From contig NC_060059.1 in NCBI RefSeq assembly GCF_020283565.1, positions 1,247,501 through 1,311,500 on the forward strand: a stretch of DNA of 64,000 bases, read 5' to 3'. The notes under the pieces are model-generated. The model was not told the DNA's origin and did not search any database. It worked only from the letters and a program-made list of their open reading frames with translations. Positions within the stretch are counted from its first letter, which is position 1. Every line of letters begins with the position of its first letter. Shown in pieces: positions 11,414 through 22,393 of this stretch. The position numbers were made by a program, and so were the translations under genes. Source of the DNA: Trifolium pratense. Lineage: Eukaryota > Streptophyta > Magnoliopsida > Fabales > Fabaceae.

Positions 11414-12282
11414 AAATTTCACAAACTTGCAATTTTGGCTAAAACGGTGTAGATGCATTTGTTGTTGAATTTCCATTCGAGCCTATCCTCCTCTTCCACA
11501 TCAATTGCCGTAAGTTTGTGAACTTCCTGCTCATCCCCTTCGTTCAACACACCCACTATGACATTCCAATTCCAAAATCCAGCCAAATTGCTATACAGGT
11601 GGTCTAAAATCTAAATAACATGTCCTTTTTTATATTTCAACAATTCATTAAAATATGGCATTCCAAAAACAACACTGCTGAAAATATCAACACCTCAATG
11701 CAACACAACCTCCTTCGCTGCCTTTTGTGCTCCGGTTAATCCTACTATAGGGATAATAATAACCTTGACAAATGTTGGGAATGGAATAGGACGGGTGTCA
11801 CCTGCGATTATGTGGAACATCATGTTCAGAATACAGAGATCAAAAAGGGAGGGAAACATATATCTCCACAAGCAAACCACCTTATTTCTATCTTCAAGTC
11901 TTAGCTATTTCCGAGTGAGAAGTGCAAAAAATTAACTTACAATACCCGGGAAAATGGACTACATATCATTTTTATATGCCAGTAATCTTCAACTTTGGTG
12001 CATCAAACTTTATGCTAAATATTCATTGTGATCACCTCATTGTCTCTCAAAGATCTCCCAAATATATGGTGCAAAATTTGAATCAATTATGCAGATGAAT
12101 AATCCGTGATTGTGAATGATATATAAAATGTAATGAACGATGATAGAACCAACAACTTTGACTAACATATAAATAAAAATAACATAGCAATTTCTCAAGT
12201 TGACCCATACATCAATAATAAACCATGAAATCAGCAGTGTCCAAAATAAGGATAAAATACATATAAATAACAAGATCATAAA
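11414..12282. other. Intergenic stretch between the helicase breakpoint and the F-box gene
   Basis: No gene is supported. Minus-strand frames give short runs such as GDTRPIPFPTFVKVIIIPIV (within 11695-11880) and LTAIDVEEEDRLEWKFNN (about 11450-11520). They read like worn coding remnants, but I cannot place them. The 80-codon frame at 12037-12279 is hydrophobic and unassigned. Confidence 0.4.
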
Positions 12283-13533
12283 TTAACGTAGCATGCTGCA
12301 GTTGAGTATCAAACTCTCAACGTAGATGTTTGGTATCATCAGACCAGCATCGATGTTTTCAATTTTAGGAATGTTAAAAGTACCATTTCTAAAATCATAG
12401 ATAACCAAACTAAATTTGCCCAACTTCTTCTTGAACTCCATCAGCACTTTGTCATCTTCTGAAACATATACTGCTTTGCTATATGCATAAAACCAACGAT
12501 CTGTCATGTAAGGAACACTAAACAATTTAGTCCAAGACTGCTCATTTCCATGTTCCTTCATAATCCAAACATCAGAAAAGTTGGGACGTTGAGAGACTAT
12601 GCAAAAGCAACCCTTCAACTCTTGGGAGACTACGACCTTGTTAAAGTTGTATGGCTCGTTAGAGAAAGGATGCAAAAACTTTTGATAGGAATCGTCTTCC
12701 AAATCAAGCGAAAGAATGACCCATAAACGATTACCGACATCATATACCAACCAATTAACGGTGTCACCCACAGATATTCCCATTCCATGAAAGCGGCATT
12801 TAAACGGGATGTTTTGGATCCTTGTCCAATAATTAGTACCAAAAGCATGACTATGAACGTCAATTGGTCGATTCCGACGAGAGGAAACAGCGACAATCTT
12901 ATAATTATTGGTGAAACGATGATACAGTAAGGTATACTTGGTGTGTACATAGTGATTTTGTTGTGGATTTTCCAAAGGAGGCAATAACTTAAACTTTCTA
13001 ATGGAAGGGTTAAATAAAAGAGCTGACAATTCATCAATTGCAAAACAGAAGATGCCGTCAAGGGAGGTAACTCCCCCAAAACTGCGTCGTCCCTCAAGTC
13101 TGGTTCCTAATGGAGGAGGCAGAGCGTACTTTATCTGCGTAGCAGTAATAGTGGACAGGTTGTTGTTGAAAATAGAAGACATCAAAAAATCAGATAGACG
13201 GATGTTACCAAACAAGTTGTAGGGCGAGGGCGGAGGAGTTAGGATGAGGTGGAGGCGGCCGTGACTCAACTGTTTCTTTTGAAATTTGGAATCTTGAGAG
13301 ATGAGATAATTCCATGACTTGCAGACGCAACAAAATTGGAGGAGGAATTTTACAGGGATCCAACATAGGATCTCTGTAACTAGATCGAATGGAAGAGTGG
13401 GCAGAGACGGCGCGTCAATTGAATTGTCTGCAGTTGTGGATGAGGAAGAGATTGGTGTCAGCGTTTCCTCCGTCGGTGACTGGTAAGAAGCGCCGTTGTT
13501 TTCGCCGTCGACGTTGCTACCTGCCGTCATCAT
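12283..13533 (-). CDS. F-box protein with F-box-associated (FBA) interaction domain
   Basis: This is a single-exon gene of 416 codons, the usual size for the large legume F-box/FBA family. F-box proteins are substrate receptors of SCF ubiquitin ligases; the F-box binds the Skp1/ASK subunit. The F-box spans about residues 46-88 (LPFDLVTEILCWIPVKFLLQ, FCCVCKSWNYLI). It is followed by an FBA-like beta-rich region containing LLFNPSIRKFKLLPP (about residue 170), GISVGDTVNWLVYD and VVVSQELKGCFCIV. The first 45 residues are Ser/Thr-rich and probably disordered. The start is the first of two tandem ATGs. The gene stands between the two PRP22 copies without a duplicate of its own. The target is unknown. 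The family is confident; a specific orthologue is not claimed. Confidence 0.88.
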   Translation of the reverse strand: MMTAGSNVDGENNGASYQSPTEETLTPISSSSTTADNSIDAPSLPTLPFDLVTEILCWIPVKFLLQFCCVCKSWNYLISQDSKFQKKQLSHGRLHLILTPPPSPYNLFGNIRLSDFLMSSIFNNNLSTITATQIKYALPPPLGTRLEGRRSFGGVTSLDGIFCFAIDELSALLFNPSIRKFKLLPPLENPQQNHYVHTKYTLLYHRFTNNYKIVAVSSRRNRPIDVHSHAFGTNYWTRIQNIPFKCRFHGMGISVGDTVNWLVYDVGNRLWVILSLDLEDDSYQKFLHPFSNEPYNFNKVVVSQELKGCFCIVSQRPNFSDVWIMKEHGNEQSWTKLFSVPYMTDRWFYAYSKAVYVSEDDKVLMEFKKKLGKFSLVIYDFRNGTFNIPKIENIDAGLMIPNIYVESLILNCSMLR

Positions 13534-13594
13534 TACTCTGAATCCAAAAGTACAATATATATTACTATTGGATTTTATACAGGTACACGTTAAT

Positions 13595-13850
13595 GGGCAG
13601 ATTTGTTTCAGATTTTTTTAAAAAATTTATTTGTGTTTGTTTTAAATTTTTTCAAAAATTATTTAGTAAAAAAATTATTTTTTCTTCAAAATGAAAAACT
13701 ATTTTTAAAATTTATTTTTTTGAAAACCATTTTCTAAAAAAATAAATTTTTGTGATTGTAAACAAACAGAAAATGGCTTTAGATTTTCTTAAAAATAATT
13801 TTTTTTAACAAAAAAAATTATTTTTCTTAAAATCTCAAACAAACAGGCTC
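13595..13850. mobile_element. Short inverted-repeat element (MITE-like, about 256 bp)
   Basis: The left end GGGCAGATTTGTTTCAGATT matches the inverted right end GAGCCTGTTTGTTTGAGATT, with A/T-rich arms folding throughout. It lies about 60 bp upstream of the F-box start codon, in its likely promoter. A clean target duplication is not visible, so family assignment is open. Confidence 0.55.
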
Positions 13851-13984
13851 ATTAATATTACACTCACTGTTTAATAACCTTTTAACCAAGATTGTCAGAA
13901 CCGGACCGGTCATCAAACCGGAGAGCTTACTGGTTTAAGGTTCAACTGATCGGACCGGGGTTCAACCGATCAGACCATTTTAAA

Positions 13985-14005
13985 AATATATATATATATA
14001 TATAT
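13985..14005. repeat. (TA)n microsatellite
   Basis: An uninterrupted alternating TA run of about 20 bp lies near the left end of the 4-kb TIR element. Confidence 0.8.
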
Positions 14006-14591
14006 AAATATTTAATGAAAAAATACATAAAATTCATAGTTTTATACTATTAAAATCATATTAATTTGAATTTCACATTATACTTACAAAAAAAATAATA
14101 CTGATAATTTCACATTATTAAATATTTGATACATTTTTTTTGTGACCGAAAAATATTTTAATTTTAATATGTTGTTTGGTATTTTAATATTTATTTAGAA
14201 CTAGAATAAATAAATAAAAAGTCACTATGGGCTTGTTTTATAGGCTGGCTCATGCTAGGGTGAGAGAGCCTATCATATCTCTCACCAATGGGCAGCTGTT
14301 AAGGGCCTTTAGATTAAAGGGTGTATAGAGTTTATTTTAAGCTTTCCTTATCATAACATTTTTCCTTTTGTCCTCTAACTTTTTCAACCTTGATTTTTTT
14401 ACTTTCTCCTTTTCAAGTAATTCTTTTAATTTTAAAATACTACTTCTATCTTTTAATATAAGATAATTTTTTAATTTTCAATCAATTTTATTTTTATCTA
14501 CATAATCCTAATTATTATAATTATTTTTCTAATTATTATAACTATTTTTTTTCTACTTTACAATAAATGCTTTGATAAACTTAAATAAATT

Positions 14592-14728
14592 TGTCCATAA
14601 CTCCTAACTCAACTAGTTAAAATGCCGAAATTATTAAGTCAGACGTCATGACCGTGGTTCGAATTCCGCCTCCTTTACTCGAGTGTGTGAGTTTATAATA
14701 GTTTTGTCATTTCGTCTATCTACAAAAA
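14592..14728 (+). mobile_element. tRNA-derived SINE with 17-bp target duplication
   Basis: The box A-like stretch AACTCAACTAGTTAAAATGC is followed by box B GGTTCGAATTCC and a tail ending TCTATCTAC plus A run. ATAAACTTAAATAAATT (14575-14591) is repeated with one mismatch at 14729-14745. Confidence 0.75.
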
Positions 14729-14783
14729 ATAAACATAAATAAATTCTCTCTCTAACAAGATAAATTTATAAAGTGTGCACATT

Positions 14784-14927
14784 TTTTTATTTTTTTCACC
14801 ACCAGTTTAATTTGGTTCGGGGGTCAGTTTTGACATCAAGTGATTGCAGCTCCCTCTTGATCGCAGCTGCGGGAGATCGAACCGTACCAAGTTCAATATC
14901 AATCATCACTTGATCAACTAACGATTG
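14784..14927 (-). mobile_element. tRNA-derived SINE, minus strand, 18-bp target duplication
   Basis: A T run marks the tail at the left end. GGGAGATCGAACCGTACC is the reverse of box B. The flanking duplication ATAAAGTGTGCACATTTT (about 14768-14785) recurs with one mismatch at 14928-14945. It resembles the SINE at 7165-7330. Confidence 0.7.
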
Positions 14928-15068
14928 ATAAAGGGTGCACATTTTAAAGCAAACAAAAGTAGTAACTTTTTATTAAAAAACAACAATTATTTATTCAAAA
15001 ATTATGCATTTAATATAAAATTATACATTGAACTTGGTAACGTGTGCAAAATTGCACATACTAGAAAG

Positions 15069-15742
15069 AGTCTGTTTGGTACGTCCAATAAACTAACTTA
15101 TATCTTACTGGACTAGCTTATAAGCTTGTTTGATAAAAATGAACAGTGATAATGAGCTTCTCTAACTAACTTATAGCATTTTTTGAGATACTATTTCAAA
15201 TAGCGTTTGAGTTTATAACTTATAGTTTTTTACATTTATTTCATTTTTACCCTTATCATATTAGTTTTAATAATGTTTATTCTTTTTAAAAAATTTAAAC
15301 TACCCACATTATTTCTTTTAGGAACTGAACAGTAATTGCACTTGCCTTGTTGATTTTTTTTGCAACGGACTCCTTGTTGATATTTATTGTTTTTCTTTTT
15401 ACATATTTACCATTTTAAATAAAACAAATATAATTCTCCATTAAAACATAAAATATAAAGATTTGATAATAAAGTTAAACAATATTAGTTAAACAAATCT
15501 CAATTAAATTCATATATCACATTTATAATTTTCAAACTATAATTTTAATTAAATTCAATATTTAAAATAAATTATAGTTAAAAATGTTTATAAATATAAT
15601 TTTTAAAAATTAAACATATATGTATTTTTATGTCATTTTATATTTATCAGTCACTTGAAAAATTAATTTTACCAAACAGTTCAATTTAAATCAACTAGCT
15701 TTTCAGCTAGCCTATAGTTTAATTTTACCAAACAGACATAAA
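15069..15742. mobile_element. Inverted-repeat element with TCTGTTTGGTA ends (674 bp)
   Basis: The left end reads GAGTCTGTTTGGTACGTCC; the right end, inverted, reads ATGTCTGTTTGGTAAAATT. Subterminal AGCTTATAAGCTTGTTTG and CTAGCTTTTCAGCTAGCC belong to the same style of repeat as the elements at 52541 and 57812. The target duplication is not clear. It is nested in the 4-kb TIR element. Confidence 0.55.
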
Positions 15743-16465
15743 AACTCATTTATAAAAATAACATCCATTATCAATAAATTTATTAGTACTATCACCAACT
15801 TTATTAATTCTCGTGATTTAATCAATAGAGTCATATTTACTCTACTTTATTTATTTATTGTGTTTCTATTATTTTTAAATATTATACTCTTTTATTATTA
15901 ATACTATTTTCATTAGTCAGTGATTTTTATTTTGCTTTATGATAATAATTAATAATGAACGACTAACATTAAAAATAAAAATGAAAAGGCAAAAAAAAAA
16001 TTATAATAATGAATGCGCAAAAACCTTTTAAAAAGAGAAAATTGAGGAAGAAGTTCAAAAATTAGCATACCTAGGATATTAAAATATTCATACGTGAATT
16101 TGTTTGGGCTTGTTTTGTTTTTTTTTTTTTTTTATATAATATATTAAATTTATTGAAAAACAAGTGCCTGCAAAAAAATAAAAATTTATTGTTGAATTAA
16201 AATTAGGGTATAATTGGAAGATAAGATGTAAAATTACACTTTTTTTAATTTGGTGTTACTATTCTAAATGGAAACTTATAAAAAACCAGAGAGAGTAGTA
16301 AAATATTTATAGGAAAAAATTGAAATATTTAAATTTTGGAATAAATTATTTTTATAATCATGCTAACTAATGTCTCCAGGACACTAGTTAAAGATACTTA
16401 AAAGGTATGTAGTTTTATTATATTGGGTACCCTTAACTAGTCTTCTAGTTAACATTTTCCTTTTT

Positions 16466-16602
16466 TTTGTTGATAGCCGACATGACAAAGTCATTGAAAA
16501 CTCACATACACAAAGTGGAGTGACCGGGGTTCGAACCCCGGGTACCAACGTTCGACACTAGCAATTTCGATATTTCTGTCATTTGAGTTAGGATTTGTGG
16601 AC
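16466..16602 (-). mobile_element. tRNA-derived SINE, minus strand, 14-bp target duplication
   Basis: ACATTTTCCTTTTT at 16452-16465 is repeated at 16603-16616. The T run on the left is the tail, and GGGGTTCGAACCCC is a palindromic box B region. The element is 137 bp. Confidence 0.75.
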
Positions 16603-16646
16603 ACATTTTCCTTTTTATAAAATTGAATCTCTAAAGAGTACTTCAA

Positions 16647-16777
16647 TTTTTTTTTTTTTTTGAACAAGCTAAATTAGTCCATCCAAATTGGCACCAGAGA
16701 GAATCGAACCTCATACCTCAAGAGGAGCACACTCTCAGGTCCCAAACCAATACCAATGCACCAACTCAAGTGAGTTT
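16647..16777 (-). mobile_element. tRNA-derived SINE, minus strand, 12-bp target duplication; tail ends CTTGTTC-poly(A)
   Basis: AGAGTACTTCAA at 16635-16646 recurs exactly at 16778-16789. Read on the minus strand the element runs from a box A-like TTGAGTTGGTGCATTGG through box B GAGGTTCGATTCTC to a 3' end GCTTGTTC followed by A residues. That 3' end is shared with several tail-only insertions elsewhere in the window. Confidence 0.8.
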
Positions 16778-17097
16778 AGAGTACTTCAAAATTTAACCAA
16801 ATCTTTGTTAACGTTTTTTTTCCGTCAAATTTATTGCTCAATTTATGTTGTAAAAAAAAAACTGTTGAATTATAAAAAAAAAAAAAAAAAATTATAGAAT
16901 GTTGAATTAGAGAATTTAAAATGCTGGTTTTGATATGACATGAGAATAGCATGAGCAATATTAAGGTGCTTTGTGTGTATCTTGTAACCATTTCAATAAA
17001 GGGTTAGGATTGATTATTAAATGGTGCACCAGTGAGCTATATGAATAGCTTGCTCACGGTAGAACCAGAAGGCGCCTGTTTTATAAGCTCAATCCAT

Positions 17098-17155
17098 AGT
17101 AAACCATAAATTCTTTTTTTTTTTTTTTTTTTTGATAAAGTAAACCATAAATTCT
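17098..17155 (-). mobile_element. Tail-only insertion (24 nt poly-T) with 17-bp direct repeats
   Basis: AGTAAACCATAAATTCT at 17098-17114 is repeated exactly at 17139-17155. The insert is only a T run plus GATAA. No body of an element is present. Confidence 0.75.
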
Positions 17156-17285
17156 AGTATTTATATCTCTCTCAAATCTTGATGAGATAAACATCAGCCT
17201 TTTTTTTGTCATCATCTCCAACAACAACTATTCTTCTCCCACCTTTTTATTTTTTATTTGTCTTTGTAATTTGTCAAAGGAACAA

Positions 17286-17338
17286 GAGATCTTGCTATTC
17301 TTTTTTTTTTTTTTGGTAGTGAGAGATCTTGCTATTCT
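17286..17338 (-). mobile_element. Tail-only insertion (21 nt poly-T) with 16-bp direct repeats
   Basis: GAGATCTTGCTATTCT at 17286-17301 is repeated exactly at 17323-17338. The insert is a T run plus GGTAGTGA. Confidence 0.75.
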
Positions 17339-17918
17339 ATCAGCCTTCATCTAGCATCAATATTCCACTCAAACCAACATTCACAACTTGTTTTTTAAGT
17401 TCAACAAAATATGTATTTCTGATCTATATCTCATGGCTGTGTTGATATATACTAAAAATAAAATGATAGAAGTGTTTTTGGAAGTGAATCAATTTCTAAC
17501 ATGGAAGATCTATGTGCTTAGTTTTCTCACAAAAGTGATTTTTGCAGTGAATCAATCTCCATCCACAATTCATGCTTGAAAAAATAAAATAGCAATTTGC
17601 AAAGATCACATCTAATTGTAGAGATTAAAAGTTAAAACCTTCATCAATTATGTTTGCTGTTTCTGATTAGGTGTCCTCTGAACTTTTTCAATTAAAAAAA
17701 AAAAAAAACTGAAATTGGATTTTGACCAGATATAAAAAAAAAAACTGTAAAAAAAAAAGTACATGCAGCTGAACCGGCCAGACTGGCCGGTTTTGTGCTG
17801 GTTTAAATGTTTTTTTTCCGGTTCAGTTGCTCAACGGTTTTTAGCACTAACTGGACCGAATACAAGTCTGGTTCCCAGTTCGACCGATCGGTCCGATTTT
17901 GACAATCTTGCTTTTAAC

Positions 17919-18177
17919 AATCTTGCTTCCCAGTTCGACCGATCACTCAATATTTTTAGTCCCTGCCATCCACATAAGATTAACGTAAGATGATGTGACG
18001 GTGACGTGGCACTGCCACGTGTATTTTTTTGGCTGTTTTTTTTTTAACAAAGAACACAATGATTAGCAACATAGACAGAAAATGACAAACATCACTCTTT
18101 AACTTTTATGCAGCTCACCTCACTGCAAGTACAAATATAGTTCATTACATCATAGTAAGAGTTCAACTTTCACTAAC
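17919..18177. other. Stray terminal repeat and inverted segment left of the intact helicase block
   Basis: Just beyond the right target duplication of the 4-kb element lies a second partial end, AATCTTGCTTCCCAGTTCG (from 17919), related to the element's own terminus. From 18045 to 18175 the sequence is the reverse complement of about 6020-6175. A TGACGTGGCACTGCCACGTG stretch at about 18003-18022 is typical of degraded TIR repeats. No gene is seen. Confidence 0.6.
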
Positions 18178-21100
18178 ATTATTCTGGTCCCCTAAAACAG
18201 TCCACTAACATGCAATGCAAAAAAACATTATTCTCAGTTCTCACGCTGATCAATCTAAGAAATGGCTAAGAATTGAAGATAAATAAAAATCTCAGAAACA
18301 AAGTTCATAACCAGAGCATTTATTTTTTACACACCAATCACCTCCAAAACAATTAATAACAACCCAACAAGGAGTGTCGAAGTGGAAAGGAGAAAGAAAC
18401 AGATCAAGACTCAACACCAGTGTCCACTCACCAACAGCAGCTGTGTCAAAATCAAAACATTCATTGCCACTTTGTACAAATATGTTGGAAAAGTAGCATA
18501 CTCTAATCCAAGAAATTGGGAATGACAGTGGAACTTGAGAAATGCAACAAGCTTTCAACCACTAATTACTTCTTCCACTGCAACAATAACTTACCAATTA
18601 AAACTCAAAACCAACTATGAAAGTGAAACAGAAGCAATTAATTCAACGTTCCATCAACATCCAAGCTTGGAGAGCTTTCAACTCAACAATTAAAACAAAT
18701 TCCACGGCACTTGTTGCACAACGATCAAGGTTTTGAATACCTATTCCAACCTAAATCCAATTTATCAGCACCAACACCACTATCGCATAAATAAATATAA
18801 TACTCTCTCTCTCTCTTGTGCCTAAACCTAAATGACAAAAAGCTTCAATGCATGATAAGTAAATTTGTATACGAAACAGACTTCCCTGCTAGGTGTGATT
18901 GGAGGGAGGGACGGGGCTTAACTAAAGGACAGGTCAGTCAAATAATTAAGATTGTATATTTTTTTATGGAACTTTATGTATCATAATTTAAGTTTACTAG
19001 CAAAACAACAAAAATATACCCAAAATTCCATTTAACTAATAATTTAAGGAGAAAATTTACATTTAAAACTAAATACAACATACTGTATCCAGAACCTTGC
19101 ATTAAGGGAAATTGAGAGAGCATATCATGCACGACGTTTACTCAAACGCCATGAATTTGGCTCGTGGTATCTATCATAAAGTGGTTCAATACGCTCTTGA
19201 CGCTTTCGTTTGCTCATCTTTGTAGGATCGGCCACTTTGAAGAATTGTGGAGCCAATTCAACAAGCCATTTGGGGTCTATGACTGTGACCTCGCGCATAT
19301 ATTCCTTAGTTGTCATTACAAGCTCGTGGTATATGACCCAGTCTGGCTGCCTCTGGAACAAAGCTGAACTTGGATGGATATATACAGGCTGATTCTCAAC
19401 AAGGGTTCTGTAACCTTCCTGGGGGTCCTTTCTAGCTGCATGAAAAAAGAACCCAGCAGTGATAGCCTTCCTGGTCTTTGTGAAGTTTTTTCCAGCACTC
19501 ACAACATCCAATTTGTACCTGAATATCAGTGTTGATGATCAGAGTACAGTTTAATCTGAGTAAATGATACTCACAAGACTAATGTCATCAAAATAACTAT
19601 ATAAACCACACAATACAGCAAAATGTTGGTTAAAATAATGGCAACAAGAAGGCCAGAGTAAATAATACTCGGGTATCCTCAATATAAGGGAAAAAGATAC
19701 TTCTCTTTCCATTATATACAGAGTATAACATTAAAAAAACAAGTGCATCAGTAAAATCATTGAGAATCTAAATAATATTGTGCAAATTAAATATATAGAA
19801 CTGAAGGGGACATTTTTTTTTTGTGTGACAATTACATTTAACATTTACTATAATAAGCTTTTCCTTTCAAGAGGCAAATGTCCTAACATGTTTTTTTTTT
19901 TAATTTTTTATCATAATCTTATAAAAATTACCTATGATTATAACACCTTGCCACATATCTTCCATGCTTAGGAATTATGTAGGACAAGGTTTCCCATTGA
20001 TGTCCAAAACAAAGAAACAAAAGCAAGCAAAATTTTATAAGATATATAAATAGATAGATAGATAGATAGATATCTTACTTATCCATGATGGTGAGAAGTT
20101 GTTTCCTTACATCCTGGGCTCTTCTCAAGGATCGAGATTGAACAAAGTTCTCAAAACACCAAGGTCCAGAAAAGTTTTTACTTTTCCAGGATTCATAAAC
20201 AGCAAGTAGTGTAAGATGGTCACCCTCTGCCTGGAAAAACCTTGCCTTTTTCTGATCTGCTTGAGCTTGTTTTTCCCTGGGCCTGTAAAAAATATTGCCA
20301 GTCTGGATCATGGCAATTATAGTCAAAATCTCATCACTGCATCCAAGGTCTACGCTGGCAAGCAGCATCTTGGACAGCGGCGGATCCAAAGGAAATTCAG
20401 CCATTTTCCTACCCAATTTGGTTAGAAGACCCTCTTCATCCAATGCTCCAAGACTGTAGAGCTGCTCCATGGCGGAAATAAGTGCTTGGGGTGACGGTGG
20501 ATCCATAAAATCAAATGATAGAAGATCATTTATGCCCATAGCTTTCATGCTAAGAGTAGTTGTGCCCAGATTTATCCTTTGAATCTCTGGAATTGAGGTA
20601 GGAGACATCTCATTCCTATATGCACTCTCGGTATAAAGACGGTAACACTTTCCAGGTCCAGTACGCCCTGCACGTCCAGCTCTTTGTTTAGCAGATGCTT
20701 GTGATATTGGTGTTATCACCAAGGAATCAAGACCTAGTTTCGGGTTATAAACATTTTGCTTAGCAAACCCCGGATCAATGACATAAAATATCCCATCAAT
20801 AGTCAAAGAAGCCTCAGCAATGTTTGTAGCCACAACCACTTTCCTTTTCCCAGGAGGAGCAGGATCGAATATCCTAGATTGCATTTCACTAGGAAGGGCA
20901 CTATAAACAGGTAAAATGATCAGCTCTGGGACATTCTTACCTAATCCCTTCATTCTCTCATAGAGAGACTGGCAAGCAAAATCAATCTCCTCCTGACCAG
21001 TTAAGAAGAGAAGAATGTCTCCTTCAGGTTCTGTTAAATGGATCTGTAGGACAGTGATCAAAGATGCATCCAAGTAATCACTTTCTGGCTGTTTAGTATA

Positions 21101-22393
21101 AAGTACCTCCACTGGAAAAGTTCTGCCAGGAATTGTGAAGATGTTACAGTTAAAGAAATATCCTGAAAATTTTTCAGCATCAAGAGTAGCAGATGTGACA
21201 ATCAATCGCAACTCAGGTCTGCGCTTCACCAGCTGCTTCAGCAGTCCGAAGAGAACATCCGTATAAATAGTTCTCTCATGGGCTTCATCAAGCATGATAA
21301 CAAAATACTGTGACAGGTTCTCATCAACCAATATTTCCCTAAGAAGCATACCATCGGTCATGTACTTGATTACGGTATCAGGTCCAGTGCAATCCTCAAA
21401 CCGAATGGCATAACCAACTTCCTCCCCTAATCTACATCCAAACTCTTCTGCAACTCTCTTTGCAACTGACATTGCAGCCACCCTACGGGGTTGAGTACAT
21501 CCAATTTTACCTCTTGTGGTGTAACCTGCTTCAGCAAGATATTGTGTGACCTGAGTAGTCTTTCCCGAACCGGTTTCACCAATCACAACCAATACCTGAT
21601 TATCATGGACAGCCTGAATCAATTCTTTTTTTAACTTGTAAATTGGCAAACTCTCCCTCTGTTCCTGAATAGAAAGCTTTGACCTTTGCCCAAAAGTAAT
21701 GGTTTTCCCATAGGCATCCTTCTTCCATTCTGGCATATCATAGGCCGATAAGCCAACACCCTTCAACTCCTGAGCAAGATGCCTTTCACCTGACTCTGGC
21801 ATAGGGTCTTCCCAAGGACGATTGAGATCCTTTGGAATTGAATCAATCATCGTTCTCTGTTGCTGTTCTCTTACTTCCCTTCGTTCCTTTATAAGCGCAG
21901 ACTGAAGTGCAGCAGCACGACCCAGAGAACCTTCTGGATTCTTAAATATCTTAACAGGAGACATATCTATTGATGATTTGGTCTGCCCTTGCAAGAAGGC
22001 AGGTTCATCGTCATTCATCTCAATCTCAAGCTCTTCCTCAGCACCTTCTTCTTGGTACATCACTCCATCTGCCTCATCATCATAAGACGGATACTCCGAA
22101 ACACTCAAAACCCCCGAAGCAATCAACTGTTTCGCTTCCCATATGTCAGGAGAGCTCATTCTCTTAAATGGCCTGCGCGAAGAACCAACATCATCCTCTT
22201 CAACAATCCTGATCCCAGAAAGCCCTGTCCTAGCCACCGGCCCATCTTTTGAATCTTGTGGATTAGTCCGAAAAGTCTCCTCCTCCGATCTCTTCTTCAA
22301 CGGAAGAAGATCCTTCCCGGTATGTTGATCAACATCCCTCATGGAAAGACTCAACTTCGAACCAGAAACCGAAATCACCTTCACATAAACCTG
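18178..22393 (-). repeat. Segmental duplicate B of the PRP22 locus (partner at 7385-11357)
   Basis: This is the intact member of the duplicated pair. The shared block covers the 3' flank, last exon, intron and most of the long exon; beyond 22393 only this copy continues into the N-terminal coding region. Its 3' flank (about 18180-18860) is also related to 28850-29616. Confidence 0.9.

Larger units (their letters stand above)
13887..17910. mobile_element. 4.0-kb non-autonomous TIR element with 8-bp target duplication (hAT-like)
   Basis: Both ends carry CAAGATTGTCA followed by AT/GC-mixed sequence rich in CCGGACCG/CGGTCGAAC motifs, in opposite orientations. CTTTTAAC flanks both sides exactly (13879-13886 and 17911-17918). 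An 8-bp duplication is typical of hAT elements. No transposase frame is visible inside; the interior holds at least four SINEs, an inverted-repeat element at 15069-15742, and two tail-only insertions. The element is therefore probably old and non-autonomous. Confidence 0.7.

Noticed and set aside
16505..16545. A tRNA gene suggested by GGGGTTCGAACCCC
   Set aside because: Only the T-arm-like palindrome is present, within a 137-bp SINE bounded by a target duplication.
18292..18558. 88-codon minus-strand frame in the helicase 3' flank
   Set aside because: The related flanks at 7385 and 28850 do not keep this frame, so it is not conserved coding sequence.
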